Shown piece after piece: positions 32,053-41,755 of a stretch of DNA of 64,000 nt (positions are counted from its first letter, which is position 1; each line of letters opens with the position of its first letter). A model generated the notes under the pieces. It was not told the origin of the DNA. It searched no databases and worked only from the letters and a program-made list of their open reading frames with translations. The translations under genes were made by a program, and so were the position numbers. This stretch comes from Bettongia penicillata ogilbyi (taxonomy: Eukaryota > Chordata > Mammalia > Diprotodontia > Potoroidae). The DNA lies in the NCBI GenBank assembly GCA_023548195.1, contig JAJHZJ010000008.1, positions 6,286,215 to 6,350,214 on the forward strand, written 5' to 3'.

Positions 32053-33039
32053 CAGAGGCATATTTGTATATTACATGCTTCCTTCAGATATTACATGTAT
32101 CATTTCCTAGTTCAGCTGCATCTCACAACTTCCCAATGTTTTATTCCTTTAGTTTTCCTTCCTAGAGCTTTGATTCTTCAGACCAGAATCATTCAACCCT
32201 TAAATTACCCATTACATCTTTTTTTCCTACATTCAAATGAGCCTCTGTAGTTGAGGCTAAGAGAGGGGTGATTTCACATATTAGGATTTTTAGCTTTCTT
32301 CTCTGTAGCCAGGACAACAACCTCATCATGAAGTTTCTCTTACTGGTGTGTTTGTTAATAACTCAGAAAGGATTTCCCTCTTCAGAGCAAACAAAAGTTG
32401 GAATTACACCATTAGAAAATGTTCTGCATGTATCTACCTGAAATCTACATACTAATTGATGTGGGGTTGGGACTGTCATTAAAGACCTGTTTGCAAGAAC
32501 ATGAACAACAGTTTCAAGCAGCTACATGAAATCACATAGTCTAACATCAGTTGTGGTCCTTAGATTTCTGTCGCCACAACCAACTCTCAAGTGGGTAGGA
32601 GGGCACTTCAGACTTTTCTTGCTCATTTGGATGGCTCATATCCCATATGGCTCTATTCAATTTTAGAATTACCAGAATCTACTTTAGCATCAAATGTTAG
32701 ATTTAGAAGTCCCTTGAGTGGAAAAAAACATCACATTTCCCATACTGTACATCTTACATAATTTTCAAGAGAACTGAGAAAAATAATGCAGATTTAAATG
32801 TGGGGAAAGCTGGCATTTTGGTCTTTGACCTCACACTACTTTTGAATTTGAAAATGTTAAAACTTTTCCCATAATCTGGAAGTTAGGAAGCAGGGGCCAG
32901 TTTTAGTGTGATGGGACATATTTGAGTTCTCAGGAGACCCTGGCCAAGCTTGTAGATGCAAAACAGCTCCATATATGAACCACTGAACAAAAAGCCCTGG
33001 GTGAATACTAAGCTGCTTCTTATACATCGGCAGCTTGCT
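32053..33039. other. repeat-free stretch around a possible exon
   Basis: No interspersed repeat recognised. It contains the signal-peptide-like frame at 32,328 (separate entry); the rest is unassigned. Confidence 0.4.
32309..32453 (+). other. weak exon candidate: signal-peptide-like mini-ORF after a 3' splice site
   Basis: 'tagctttcttctctgtag' ends at 32,308 and has the pyrimidine run and AG of a good 3' splice site. The next 19 nt lead to ATG at 32,328 and a 37-codon frame (TGA at 32,451). It begins MKFLLLVCLLITQKGFPSSE: a lysine, then a nine-residue hydrophobic core, like short signal peptides of secreted proteins (beta-defensin- and SCPP-type genes have exons of this layout). Against it: no strong 5' splice site follows before the stop (best is 'gcatgtatct'), there are no cysteines, the cleavage site is poor and no partner exon is seen. 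It may be a chance frame or a decayed exon. Confidence 0.2.
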
Positions 33040-33263
33040 TTAGGGTTCTCAAACTTTTGTTGGTCATGGTTTCCCCCTGCCTCCATTGGACAATCTGTTG
33101 AAATCTACCTCTTCTCAGAATCATGTTCCTCAATGCATAAAATAAAATACAGAGAATTACAAAGGAAATCAAATGCTAGTGAAAATAAAGATGCAATTTT
33201 TTTCCCATTCCATTTTATGGGACTCTTGAAATCTGTCCAGGAACTCCCATGTTTAAAATGCTA
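33040..33263 (+). mobile_element. non-autonomous hAT-like fossil
   Basis: Left end 'ttagggttctcaaacttttg', body 'tggtcatggtttccccct', 'aatgcataaaataaaataca', 'aattacaaaggaaatcaaat', 'aataaagatgcaattttttt', decayed right end near 'aactcccatgtttaaaatgc'. Same family type as 28,865-29,224. Confidence 0.75.
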
Positions 33264-33594
33264 ATTGAGAGTCTGTAGACTGGCTTACGAGAATGAAGAG
33301 TTAAATCAGAAATTCAGACACCAAACAAGTTTAATGGCACCTCTGTTCTTTGTCTTACCATGAAGTCCCTTAAGAGCTTATGGCCATCTGGGTAGAGGAC
33401 TGAGCCCCTGAGCTCTGGGAAAGTTTCTCAGAGTCCAGTCAAGACCAAGAAAGTAAGCCCCTAATGAGAACAGGAAGCCTCAATATGACATCAGTCATGG
33501 GCTTGCCAGATTTTCACTCCTCTCTTCTCTAAATCCTTTCAACCCTTTAAGTGTTCAAAGATCCTCAAGTCCAGATTGGGAAGCGAAGGAAGCA
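33264..33594. other. unassigned sequence
   Basis: Nothing recognised. Confidence 0.4.
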
Positions 33595-33665
33595 GGTAAT
33601 AACTTTAATAATGATAGCTTGCACTTAGGGAGCATTTTAAGGTTTAAAAAGTGTGCTTTAGGTAA
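33595..33665 (-). repeat. WSINE 3' fragment, antisense
   Basis: 'aataatgatagcttgcactt', 'gagcattttaaggtttaaaa'. Confidence 0.65.
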
Positions 33666-33756
33666 ACCCAGTAGAGAGAACACTGATTATCTTCCACACC
33701 AGTCAATGGAAAGAGAGGCAAATTGGTGAAATACCACTGATTGACCTCAGAGAGGA

Positions 33757-33785
33757 GACCTTTCTTGCATATAAAAGGGAACCTG
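33757..33785 (-). repeat. 29-bp inverted copy (acceptor arm)
   Basis: Exact reverse complement, 29 of 29, of 34,159-34,187. The sequence around this arm is not SINE-like, whereas the other arm sits at its proper place within a MIR-type SINE. This arm is therefore likely the derived copy. Confidence 0.9.
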
Positions 33786-34061
33786 AAAAACCATCTTGGA
33801 TGTGGACTAGCTCTCCCTTCCCAAAACGATGAGTTGATCTAGCCCAGTAGAGGCTCAGCTCAAGATGCAAATTCAAGAATTTGCAGTAGGCTTTGAGCAT
33901 GAGCTCTTTTTCCACTTTCCTAGAAAGTGAATTGATTTTCCACAGTATCATTCATTTGCTACTTATGGAATGAAGTAAAATAGATAGGAAAACTTGATCA
34001 ATATTCCTTTGTAGAAAAATCCTATAGAACTACAAAATAGCACTAATTAATCTGACTTTGT

Positions 34062-34192
34062 GGTGGATAGTGGAAGAAATGCTGGATTTAGAGTTAGGGA
34101 ATCTAGATCTGAATCTTTGACATGCTACTTATAACTTTGGGCAAATCGTTTAATTTTACAGGTTCCCTTTTATATGCAAGAAAGGTCAAGAA
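34062..34192 (+). repeat. MIR/THER-type SINE containing the donor arm
   Basis: 'gtggatagtggaagaaatgc', 'gatttagagttagggaatct', 'ataactttgggcaaatcgtt', then the segment aligned with the usual 'tttcctcatctgcaaaatg' at 34,159-34,187. The 280 bp before it are unassigned. Confidence 0.75.
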
Positions 34193-34450
34193 ATGACAAG
34201 ATTCTACTGGGTAAATCTTTACTCAAGCCGTCTAGTCCTCAGCTTTAAGAGCATGAACATGCAAAGTATGGCAGTCTTATTGGCTTTAAATGGATTGCAA
34301 TTCTTAGAGCTGGTAGCTCAAACATTTTGGAGGTCAGTTTTTATTAGAGATCTTCTTTATGGGAGTATGTATATGCAAGTCAAGAGGCCCAAAAGGTGCC
34401 TGGTTCTACTCAGCTGAATATCAGGTTTTTATCTAAGTGATTACTGTTGT
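34193..34450. other. unassigned sequence
   Basis: Nothing recognised. Confidence 0.4.
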
Positions 34451-34453
34451 TTC

Positions 34454-34521
34454 AAAAAAAAAAGAAGAAGAAGAAGAAGAAGAAGAAGAAGAAGAAGAAG
34501 AAGAAGAAGAAGAAGAAGAAG
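34454..34521. repeat. A10 followed by pure (GAA)19
   Basis: Ten A at 34,454-34,463, then 19 uninterrupted GAA units from 34,464. Open frames of poly-E (plus) and poly-S (minus) across it are artefacts of the repeat. Confidence 0.98.
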
Positions 34522-34669
34522 CATCAGCTAGCCAGGCATTTATATTTGTTAAATTCCAAACAAACAAGTGCCAATCAACATATTGGGTGTTTGGATTAAA
34601 AGAAAAAATCCACTCATCAAAGAATTGTAGATCTAGCCACTTCACTCACTATTTTACATTTTTCTCTTC

Positions 34670-34812
34670 CTTTTGTTTATTTTGTACATAACTTGCTTGT
34701 ACAGCCTTGGGATTCTTTTGGCTTTTGCCTTTCTCTGTATCCCCAGTGTTGACACATTGTCTGGTACACAGTACGTGGTTTAAAAAAAAATTGCTCATTG
34801 ACTGACTTCATG
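34670..34812 (+). repeat. L2-type 3' end
   Basis: 'ttgtacataacttgcttgta', 'tttctctgtatccccagtgt', 'gtctggtacacagtacgtgg', 'attgctcattgactgac'. Confidence 0.88.
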
Positions 34813-34917
34813 AAACTATGGTTTGTATTTCATCTCAGTCCTCCTGGTTAACTCAGAACTCTTCCTTTAGAAATCAAATTCATGGCTCATTTCAATATGA
34901 AGGTTCCCCTTGACCAC

Positions 34918-35135
34918 TTCAATCGATCTATCAATAAACATTTAATAAGTACCTACTATGTGCCAGATAGTGTGCTAAGTGCTGGGGATAAGAAAAAGAC
35001 AAAGCCTCAAGGAATTCACAATCTCACTGGAGAGGCAACATTCAAACAGAAATATACAGGGCAAGCTATATATAGGATAAATGGTAAATAATTAGTCAAG
35101 AGAGGTCACTAGAATTAAGAGGGGTTAAAGATGGT
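34918..35135 (-). mobile_element. LINE-2 3' end, antisense
   Basis: 'atcaataaacatttaataag', 'tacctactatgtgccagata', 'tgtgctaagtgctggggata', 'caaggaattcacaatctcac', 'gtcactagaattaagagggg'. Confidence 0.92.
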
Positions 35136-35174
35136 CTCTGGTGCTGCCCACTAAAAAGACTAAAGAGGAACTTA

Positions 35175-35226
35175 GAAGAGTGCCTGGCACATAGTAGGCT
35201 TTCAGTCATCACCTATTAACTTGCCT
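35175..35226 (+). repeat. L2-type 3' tail scrap
   Basis: 'agagtgcctggcacatagta', 'ggctttcagtcatcacc'. Confidence 0.75.
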
Positions 35227-36704
35227 CAGAACAGAGGAGCTCACATTTGAAAACAACTGGACTGAAAGCCATTGGTCAACTTTGACAGTGAGGCAATGTA
35301 GAACACCTTACAATCGTCTCTCTGCTTAACTTAGCATTTAGAGAATTTATTTCCTTTGTAGCACCTAAGCCCTGAATTAACATTTAGAATATAAAACACT
35401 ATTATAAATTCTAGCTGTTATTTTCATGATATAAAATTAGTTGCAAGACGCTAGCAAGTATGGCACATTTTATTAAATCACTGGCTTTTAGAAAAAGAAC
35501 CCTTTAGTCTAAGTACATGTCAATTAGTGAGCAAATGTCAAAGGGTGAGGGAGACACAGAATATAACAGCTGATTGTACATGATCACGTCAACTCTGTTC
35601 CCTCTGATATGTGACATCTTAGCTTGACCATTCAACTAATGGTCAATTCAACTCAGTCAACATTGAAGTGTTTAAATGCAAGGTGCCGTACATTTTTATG
35701 AAAAAGTCTATAAATTTAAAAATTCACTGACATCTAGAATATCTAATAAATTTCTCTTTTTAAACCAGTTCATAAGTACAAGAGGTAATCTAATGAGGAT
35801 ATTTATAAAATTAGATAAAGCTAATGACATTTCATATCTACCTTGGGTTAGGAAGGGATTTGTCACACTTAAGGCTTTAGGAGAGTGAATACCTAACAGG
35901 AATAACATCAGGAATAGTATTAGTTTCAAAGATGAATGAAGATTGTGGCAGGGTCAAAGAGTGAATGTGTAATAAGTAGTACCCAGAAGAGGACATGTTG
36001 GCTTACTTCCTTTCAGGTGTAGAGATACCACAAGATGGCGGTGTAGAGACACAGGGTTTCATAGTCCTTCCTTAAAATGTCCCATGAAAGGCCTACCACC
36101 ATGGTTCTGCTGTACACCTGCTTAAAGCTATCCAGTAATGAACTTCATTGTTGAAAGGCTTTAAGTTTTAAGGCAGGTCAAGGAAAATGGTTCTTTCTGG
36201 TTCTTTGGATTTGTCCTGACTCTGGGCCAGTTCTGCGGGGATGGGATTCAACCAATCCCTGGTGAACCAGAGCTAGCTTTTCCTTAAGAAACTAAGTGTG
36301 TTCTCTAATTTTGCTCTGTCTATTCCTGAAATCCAGAAGCAAAACTGAACTAGGTCTGAAATGAATGATAAAGGATATGTTAGCCTCTACCTTTGTCACG
36401 TTGGTGAGACCACTGTGAGATTCTTAAATTGTCAGTTAGTGCTGGAGGGTTGTGGCAGAAACCTGGTTAGATGTGATACAATTCAAGAATTGGTCAAGTA
36501 GAATTCAATGAAAAGTCAGGGAATAGCAATTTTAGGATATACTAGGGATAAGAACAAGTTAATTAGGTGATGAGCCATGAAGGGATACTGATGAAACCCC
36601 CGATACAGTGATGTTCAAGAGGATTTGCCTGTGACTCTATTGAATAATTCACTTGACCAAACCAAAACTGGTCTAACTTCTATATATATATTGGTCTTAG
36701 GGGA
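35227..36704. other. unassigned 1.5 kb
   Basis: No interspersed repeat or gene recognised. 'acaagatggcggtgtagaga' near 36,031 recalls the starts of some retroelements but has no supporting context. Opposed frames at 35,676-35,929 are mutual shadows. Confidence 0.4.
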
Positions 36705-36920
36705 CCAACCAAAACAAGTTGGATCTCTGTTCCACATGACATGCCTTCAAATATGTGCCCTGCCCCACCCCACATTCTTTTCTCTTCAAGTTAAATAACC
36801 CCATTCCTTCAACCCATCCTTCTAGGGCTTGATTTCAAGTCCAGTGGCCATCTTGTTTTTACTTCCTAAAATGTGTTGTCCAGAATTGAAGACAACTTTC
36901 CAAATGTCATCTGATCAGGG
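36705..36920 (-). mobile_element. CR1/L3-type fragment, antisense
   Basis: 'ttcttttctcttcaagttaa', 'ataaccccattccttcaacc', 'gtgttgtccagaattgaaga', 'aatgtcatctgatcagggca'. Order and wording match the antisense CR1/L3 3' half. Confidence 0.8.
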
Positions 36921-36949
36921 CAGAGGAGAGAGATGTGGAGGAGGAAGAC

Positions 36950-37095
36950 AACTTAGAAAGTATCATTTTATGAACGAGGATCTCAAGAGTCAATTAGATG
37001 ACTTGCCCAAGGTCAAACATTGCCAAGAGGCAATGTCTTCATTTGAATCCTGGCCTTCTGACTACAAATCCTCTTCATATTCCTCCATGCTGTCA
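36950..37095 (-). repeat. MIR-type SINE, antisense
   Basis: 'agtatcattttatgaacgag', 'gatgacttgcccaaggtcaa', 'tcatttgaatcctggccttc', 'tgactacaaatcctc'. Confidence 0.8.
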
Positions 37096-37257
37096 TATCA
37101 CTCATTCTGGATCCTTGGCTTCAAATCTAGGCATCAACATAAAGTTAGCGTTTCCTTTGTCCAAAATAAGAACGCTCATACTTCTTGCCTGTCTCTAGAA
37201 TGTCAATAAACAACAAGCCACTTACAGAGGCTCCTCTGTGTAACAAGTGTATGCCTG

Positions 37258-37437
37258 TAGAGTAATATATAGTATAATGAGACAAAAGGAACCACTGAAT
37301 TCAAATCCTGTCTCAGCCACTTACTAGCTATGTGACCCTAAGTCATTTAACTTTTCTGCCTCAGTTTTCCTCACCTATGAAATGAGGGAGTTCAACAAGG
37401 TGACCTCTGATGTCCCTCCCAACTCTTTATCAGTGAA
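37258..37437 (+). mobile_element. THER/MIR-type SINE
   Basis: 'ttcaaatcctgtctcagcca', 'cttactagctatgtgaccct', 'ctgcctcagttttcctcacc', 'ggtgacctctgatgtccctc'. Confidence 0.92.
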
Positions 37438-37889
37438 CTACATGGTGCTCATATTGGACATCTTGGGAACAGTAGACAATCAGGAGCTGAGATAAGAAGA
37501 ACTAGGAAGGAAAAGACTCCTTAAATAAGGGTGGATTTTGATAAGAGTGAGCTTAAGTACTTGCTGAGTTTCCCAACATACCACACAAGGTAAGATGACT
37601 CACTGTTTCCAGCAACATTTCCTGCTGGCCTGATCCTATAAATATTTCTAAAAAAGTCCTTACAGAGAACCTTAAGTGGCCAGTTTGACACTAGTGTTGC
37701 CCAGTTTTCCCTGGACTACTGTCTCCCTCTCCAACCATTCATTGCTCCTTTCACCAACAGACCATATTTATTTTCACATAGATTCTCTGGACATAAATGG
37801 TGTTGAAAACTTAGCTAGAAAGGAAAAGAAAGGGGGAGAATACTGAGGTTGTCTCAGGTCCTCTGTTTTTGTTTACTAGCCCCATCTTG
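37438..37889. other. unassigned sequence
   Basis: Nothing recognised. Confidence 0.4.
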
Positions 37890-38049
37890 GTTTTTACTAT
37901 TTTTATTTTTGGGGATTGGGTTGGGAGGCAAGCAGTCTTAAGCAACACGCCCAGGGTCACACAGCTAATAGGTGTCTGAGACTACATTTGAACTCAGATC
38001 TTCCTGACTCCAAGGCCAGTACTCTATTCACTGTGCCACCTAGCTGGCC
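37890..38049 (-). mobile_element. WSINE1-type SINE, antisense
   Basis: T-rich lead, 'cacgcccagggtcacacagc', 'gtgtctgagactacatttga', 'actcagatcttcctgactcc', 'cactgtgccacctagctgg'. Confidence 0.92.
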
Positions 38050-38804
38050 ATATTTTTAAAGAATAATGTAGAAGAATTATAATATAGAACAATAGAGAAG
38101 AATTATATTTTAAAAAATAATAATGGGTTTTCTTCCTCTGGCTTAATAAACCCCATTAAGTATATAGAGTCCCTTAAGAGCAGAGCAAACCTGAAGAAAT
38201 GCACAGATCAAAATGGTGTATGGTTTTGTCCTACTGTGACTCTAGAAAAGAAATATGTCATCCTAAGTGATATGTGTTTAAATTTGGAGTTGTAAAATAA
38301 TCCAATTTGATTGGATAGCTTGAAAATGGAGTGAATTATGTTGTTTTTTTATCTCATCTATATTTTTCCTGTAGAAAGTTAGATATGCAATCCTTAGAAA
38401 AATAAACTTGGAAAAAATACTATCTCAGAAAATATTTATCACTATTTTGTTTTGTCATGTCCTAGAATTGCTCACCATGATTGGGCTATTAAAGTAAAGG
38501 GTAAGTACAGTTATTATATCTGGGCTAACCTTGGTCAAAGGAGTGATTTATGGCATGGGTCTGGCAACCTCTTTTGTGATTCTCTGGTTTCATCTTCTCT
38601 TCTCTTCTTTACACTTAATTTAATGAGAAGTTCCTGTTACAAAGAGTCAACCTCTTGATTTGGTGGGAGCTTTTGGTATAGCCCCCACGACAGTGTAAAA
38701 CCTTTCAAGACTGTCCAGTTAATTTTCCTCTCCCTCTCCCCCATTTCTCTCCAAATCTTTATGACTTACATGCAGGAAATGAGAAAAGAAGAATGGGATG
38801 GAAG
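38050..38804. other. unassigned AT-rich stretch
   Basis: Contains a small near-duplicate of 'gaagaattata' within 38,067-38,110. No gene seen. Confidence 0.4.
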
Positions 38805-38900
38805 CTCTAATACATATAGGATAAAATCCAGACTCCTAGATAGATATTCAACATACTTTATAATCTTCGGTCTAAAATATGGTCAATCACTCTATTTATC
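38805..38900 (+). repeat. LINE-2 ORF-end scrap
   Basis: 'aggataaaatccagactcct' and 'caacatactttataatcttc' fit the L2 segment before 'ataacctggtccctacc'. Confidence 0.6.
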
Positions 38901-39024
38901 AATAATCTGAGCAAGTCTTCCTTTCCTCTCTTTTTGAAATCCACAAATCTTCTATTCTAACCACCTTAGTGGGTAGATAGATACCTAGACATAGAGATAT
39001 ATTTAAACATGTGAAGATACAAAA

Positions 39025-39098
39025 ATAGCTCTCTAGAGAACTCAGGTTTTCCTGTCTCCAGGGCTGGTGCTCTACTTACTGTGTCACCTAGCTGCCCC
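39025..39098 (-). repeat. SINE 5' head, antisense
   Basis: 'gaactcaggttttcctgtct', 'ccagggctggtgctctactt', 'tgtcacctagctgcccc'. Confidence 0.88.
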
Positions 39099-39302
39099 TA
39101 CTATCTGACTCTTGGTGACAATTGGGAATTTATTGGCAAAGATACTGGAGTGGTCTGCCATTTCCTTCTCCGGTTCATTTTACAGATGAAGAAACTGAGT
39201 CAAACAGGGTTAAGTAACTTGCTCAGAGTCCTACAATGTCTGAGGCCAGATCTGAACTCAGGAAGAAGAGTCTTCCTGAATCTGCATTACCTAGCTGCCC
39301 CA
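39099..39302 (-). mobile_element. MAR1-type SINE, antisense
   Basis: 'ctgactcttggtgacaattg', 'caaagatactggagtggtct', 'gccatttccttctccggttc', 'gaagaaactgagtcaaacag', 'gaactcaggaagaagag', 'acctagctgcccc'. Same orientation as the head just upstream. Confidence 0.92.
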
Positions 39303-40103
39303 ATATTAAAATACAGAAGTTGCCAATTCCTGCATTCTAGTGTGAAGATTTTTGCTAACAAGTATATCAGGGGTGGTGGGGTGGTAGTGGGGTTATCCTT
39401 ATAGGAAAAGTCACCAAAAATAGATGCAATACATACCCATGACTAAAGAATATGTATGGCAATACCTCTCTAAGTAGTTCATTGAATAGTCATGGGACAA
39501 AGTAATTCTGTTTACTGTATGCTGTAATAATGGTTCACAATAGTACTTGGCTTCCCAACCTAAGCTGTAGTAGCTACCAGGTGATGGACAAAGAAACCTG
39601 ATCAAACGCAGGAGAGAGTGTGTGGGTGTGAAAGTCTAAAGATAAGATGCCAGGAGAGGCTTAGGAGAGAAATTCCAATAATATACCCAAACCATGGCAA
39701 CAGGTTTCCATTTCTATATTGATCACAGTCTGTAATAAATGAGATGAATAAACTGGTTTTTTCATATGAAGTCAGCTTCCATCACCTTTCAAAGATGGGG
39801 ACAGCAGCCTGACCCAGGCTGCCTTGTTGACTGACTCAGGCAATGATGTCTTAGAATCACGTGAGTCTCTATTGTCCACCCAAGATTCACTTCTCCATTG
39901 CTGAGACAACACTAGGGCCATTTTCTTCCACACTCCCTTGACTTTGTTAACTGATCCTGGCCTCACTCCCCCGTGAGTGTGCGCCCCAGTTTCATTTTCA
40001 GATTGCCTATTCCAGTGCTGCCTCCCTTCCTGAATGCCCCCTTTCATTCTCTGCTATGAATCCCTATTGATGTGAGGGAGTAGATGGGTTTTATCGTCTG
40101 CCT
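39303..40103. other. unassigned stretch
   Basis: A GT-rich G-run patch 'ggggtggtggggtggtagtg' lies near 39,370. A minus frame of 91 codons at 39,772-40,047 has no domain. Confidence 0.4.
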
Positions 40104-40136
40104 AAAAAAAAAAAAAAAGAGGGAGAGAGAGAGAGA
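40104..40136. repeat. A15 and (GA)n
   Basis: Fifteen A, then GA-rich DNA to 40,136. Confidence 0.95.
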
Positions 40137-40139
40137 CAG

Positions 40140-40215
40140 CTCATCTCCATTTACACAGCTGATCAACAGTGGACAGGGTATAGAACCACAGAGTCTTGTC
40201 ACTGTAAGCAACTTG
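40140..40215 (-). repeat. degenerate MIR-type scrap, antisense
   Basis: 'ccatttacacagctgatcaa' and 'gggtatagaaccacagagtc' fit the MIR CORE in antisense. Confidence 0.5.
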
Positions 40216-40324
40216 AGACCCAAGAACCTGAGAACAACCTAAAGAGACAGCCACATCACAACATATCGAACACAGTTTTGCAGCCTTTATTTTACCTCTA
40301 GTGATGGAAATTCCATTATGGAAT

Positions 40325-40555
40325 GGACAGTGGTGGCAGAGTAGACAGAGGGTTCATATCTGATCCCAGACACATCCTAGCAGTGAGACCCTGGGCAAGT
40401 TACTTTGTCTTTTTCCCCTCAATTTCCTCAACCGTAAAATGGGAATAAGCATAGTACATATCCCTCAGAATTGCTATGACAAAGAAGATAATATTTATAA
40501 GTGCTTAAAAAAATGCCTGGCACATAGTAGGAGCTTAATAAATGTCTATTCCATC
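40325..40555 (+). mobile_element. MIR-type SINE with L2-like 3' end
   Basis: Head 'ggacagtggtggcagagtag', 'gagaccctgggcaagttact', 'tttcctcaaccgtaaaatgg', 'gaataagcatagtacatatc', and 3' end 'atgcctggcacatagtagga', 'gcttaataaatgtctatt'. Essentially complete. Confidence 0.92.
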
Positions 40556-40659
40556 TACCCCTCTTCTCCCTCTTTCTTCTTTTTGGTAGTAAATTATTCA
40601 TTCTTTTTTTCCCCCTTTTTTATATCAAGATGAAATCTACCTTCTCTGTAACTTTTCCC

Positions 40660-40905
40660 TTTAGTTCCTAGTTCACCATCTGGGAAAAACAGAACTAGCC
40701 TAATCCCTATTTTCTACGTCAGCCCTTCATACTCAAGGCAGTTATAGTTCCCATAAATCTTCTCTGAGTCACACATCTTTGATTCCTTCAACTATTAGTT
40801 TCATGACAATTTCTTGATGGTGTTGCTTTAGTTACCTGCCCATCTTGGTCCCCTTCCTCTGGGTACTTTCCAGCTTGTCAATATTTACTAGACTTTTGGA
40901 ATTTC
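40660..40905 (-). mobile_element. CR1/L3-type fragment, antisense
   Basis: 'gcccttcatactcaaggcag', 'cataaatcttctctgagtca', 'gattccttcaactattag', 'ccccttcctctgggtacttt', 'ccagcttgtcaatatttact'. Confidence 0.82.
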
Positions 40906-41290
40906 ATCACAGGAAAACTTGGCTTAGTATTTCTAATGTGGCCATATTTGCTTACCAAGTTTGCCTTTATTTTCTTTCTACAATAGGGGGGTTGAGCATG
41001 GATAATAAAACCAACCGGTTTCTCTTGAAAATTTAATTTATCTTTGAGATGATTACCTTCATTTACTAAAGAATTGCAATAAAGGAAATTAGAATGTAGT
41101 TCAAATATTTCTCACTTCAATCAGCCATTTGCCAAGTTCTTTAAAAGCTCTGACAAGGTTTTCACCATGTTTTTCAGAGGAAAACAGGAAGAGGAGGCTA
41201 AAATTCTAGAGAACAACTTGGCTTGATGTTTTCATTCAAGACTTCCATTCATTTTAAATTTCAGCATTAGAGCTCAGAGTCAGTCTACAG
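40906..41290. other. unassigned sequence
   Basis: Nothing recognised. Confidence 0.4.
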
Positions 41291-41509
41291 CAAGGGCTCT
41301 TGATCTGGGATCTATATATGGATGAGATCATAGATATGGATCTATATATCTGTGAGCTTAGATGGGGGGTGGGGTGGGAAATGCATCTTTATTTGCACTA
41401 ACCTGTGGCCAAAATTTAGCATTTTCTTCTGTTATGATGTTTTTTTAAAACTGGCTTCACCAGACTTCAACAAATGGTCCATGACAAAAAGAAAAGGTTA
41501 AGAACCCTC
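41291..41509 (+). mobile_element. non-autonomous hAT-like fossil
   Basis: Left end 'caagggctcttgatctggga', right end 'aaaggttaagaaccctc' (inverted). Body has 'ggtgggaaatgcatctttat', 'acctgtggccaaaatttagc', 'ttcaccagacttcaac'. Contains a 30-bp near-tandem unit beginning 'ggatctatatat' at 41,308 and 41,338. Flanking 8-mers gtctacag and atcttgag share 5 of 8 bases. Confidence 0.75.
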
Positions 41510-41599
41510 ATCTTGAGGGCCCAAGCAGTGGTCATATACAAAAACTCACTAGAAAGAGCAAGGTATAAAGGACAGAAAGAACAGGGGCCATGGGAGTCT

Positions 41600-41755
41600 C
41601 CTAAACCCTGCAATCAAACCTAGACTTCCATTTAAAAGTGACATGATCTTAGGTTTCACACACCTTACTTCCCTGGGCCTCAGTTTCTTCATCTGTAAAA
41701 CAGATTTGACTAAAAGACTGTTAAGCTCCCTTCTAGCACTAATATTCTATGATAA
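41600..41755 (+). repeat. THER/MIR-type SINE
   Basis: 'aaaagtgacatgatcttagg', 'ctgggcctcagtttcttcat', 'ctgtaaaacagatttgacta', 'cccttctagcactaatattc'. Confidence 0.85.

Noticed and set aside
34433..34691. Poly-E and poly-S open frames
   Set aside because: Translation of the (GAA)n microsatellite.
36025..36060. 'aagatggcggtgtagaga' resembling the 5' start of some retroelements
   Set aside because: No following retroelement sequence; too short to support a call.
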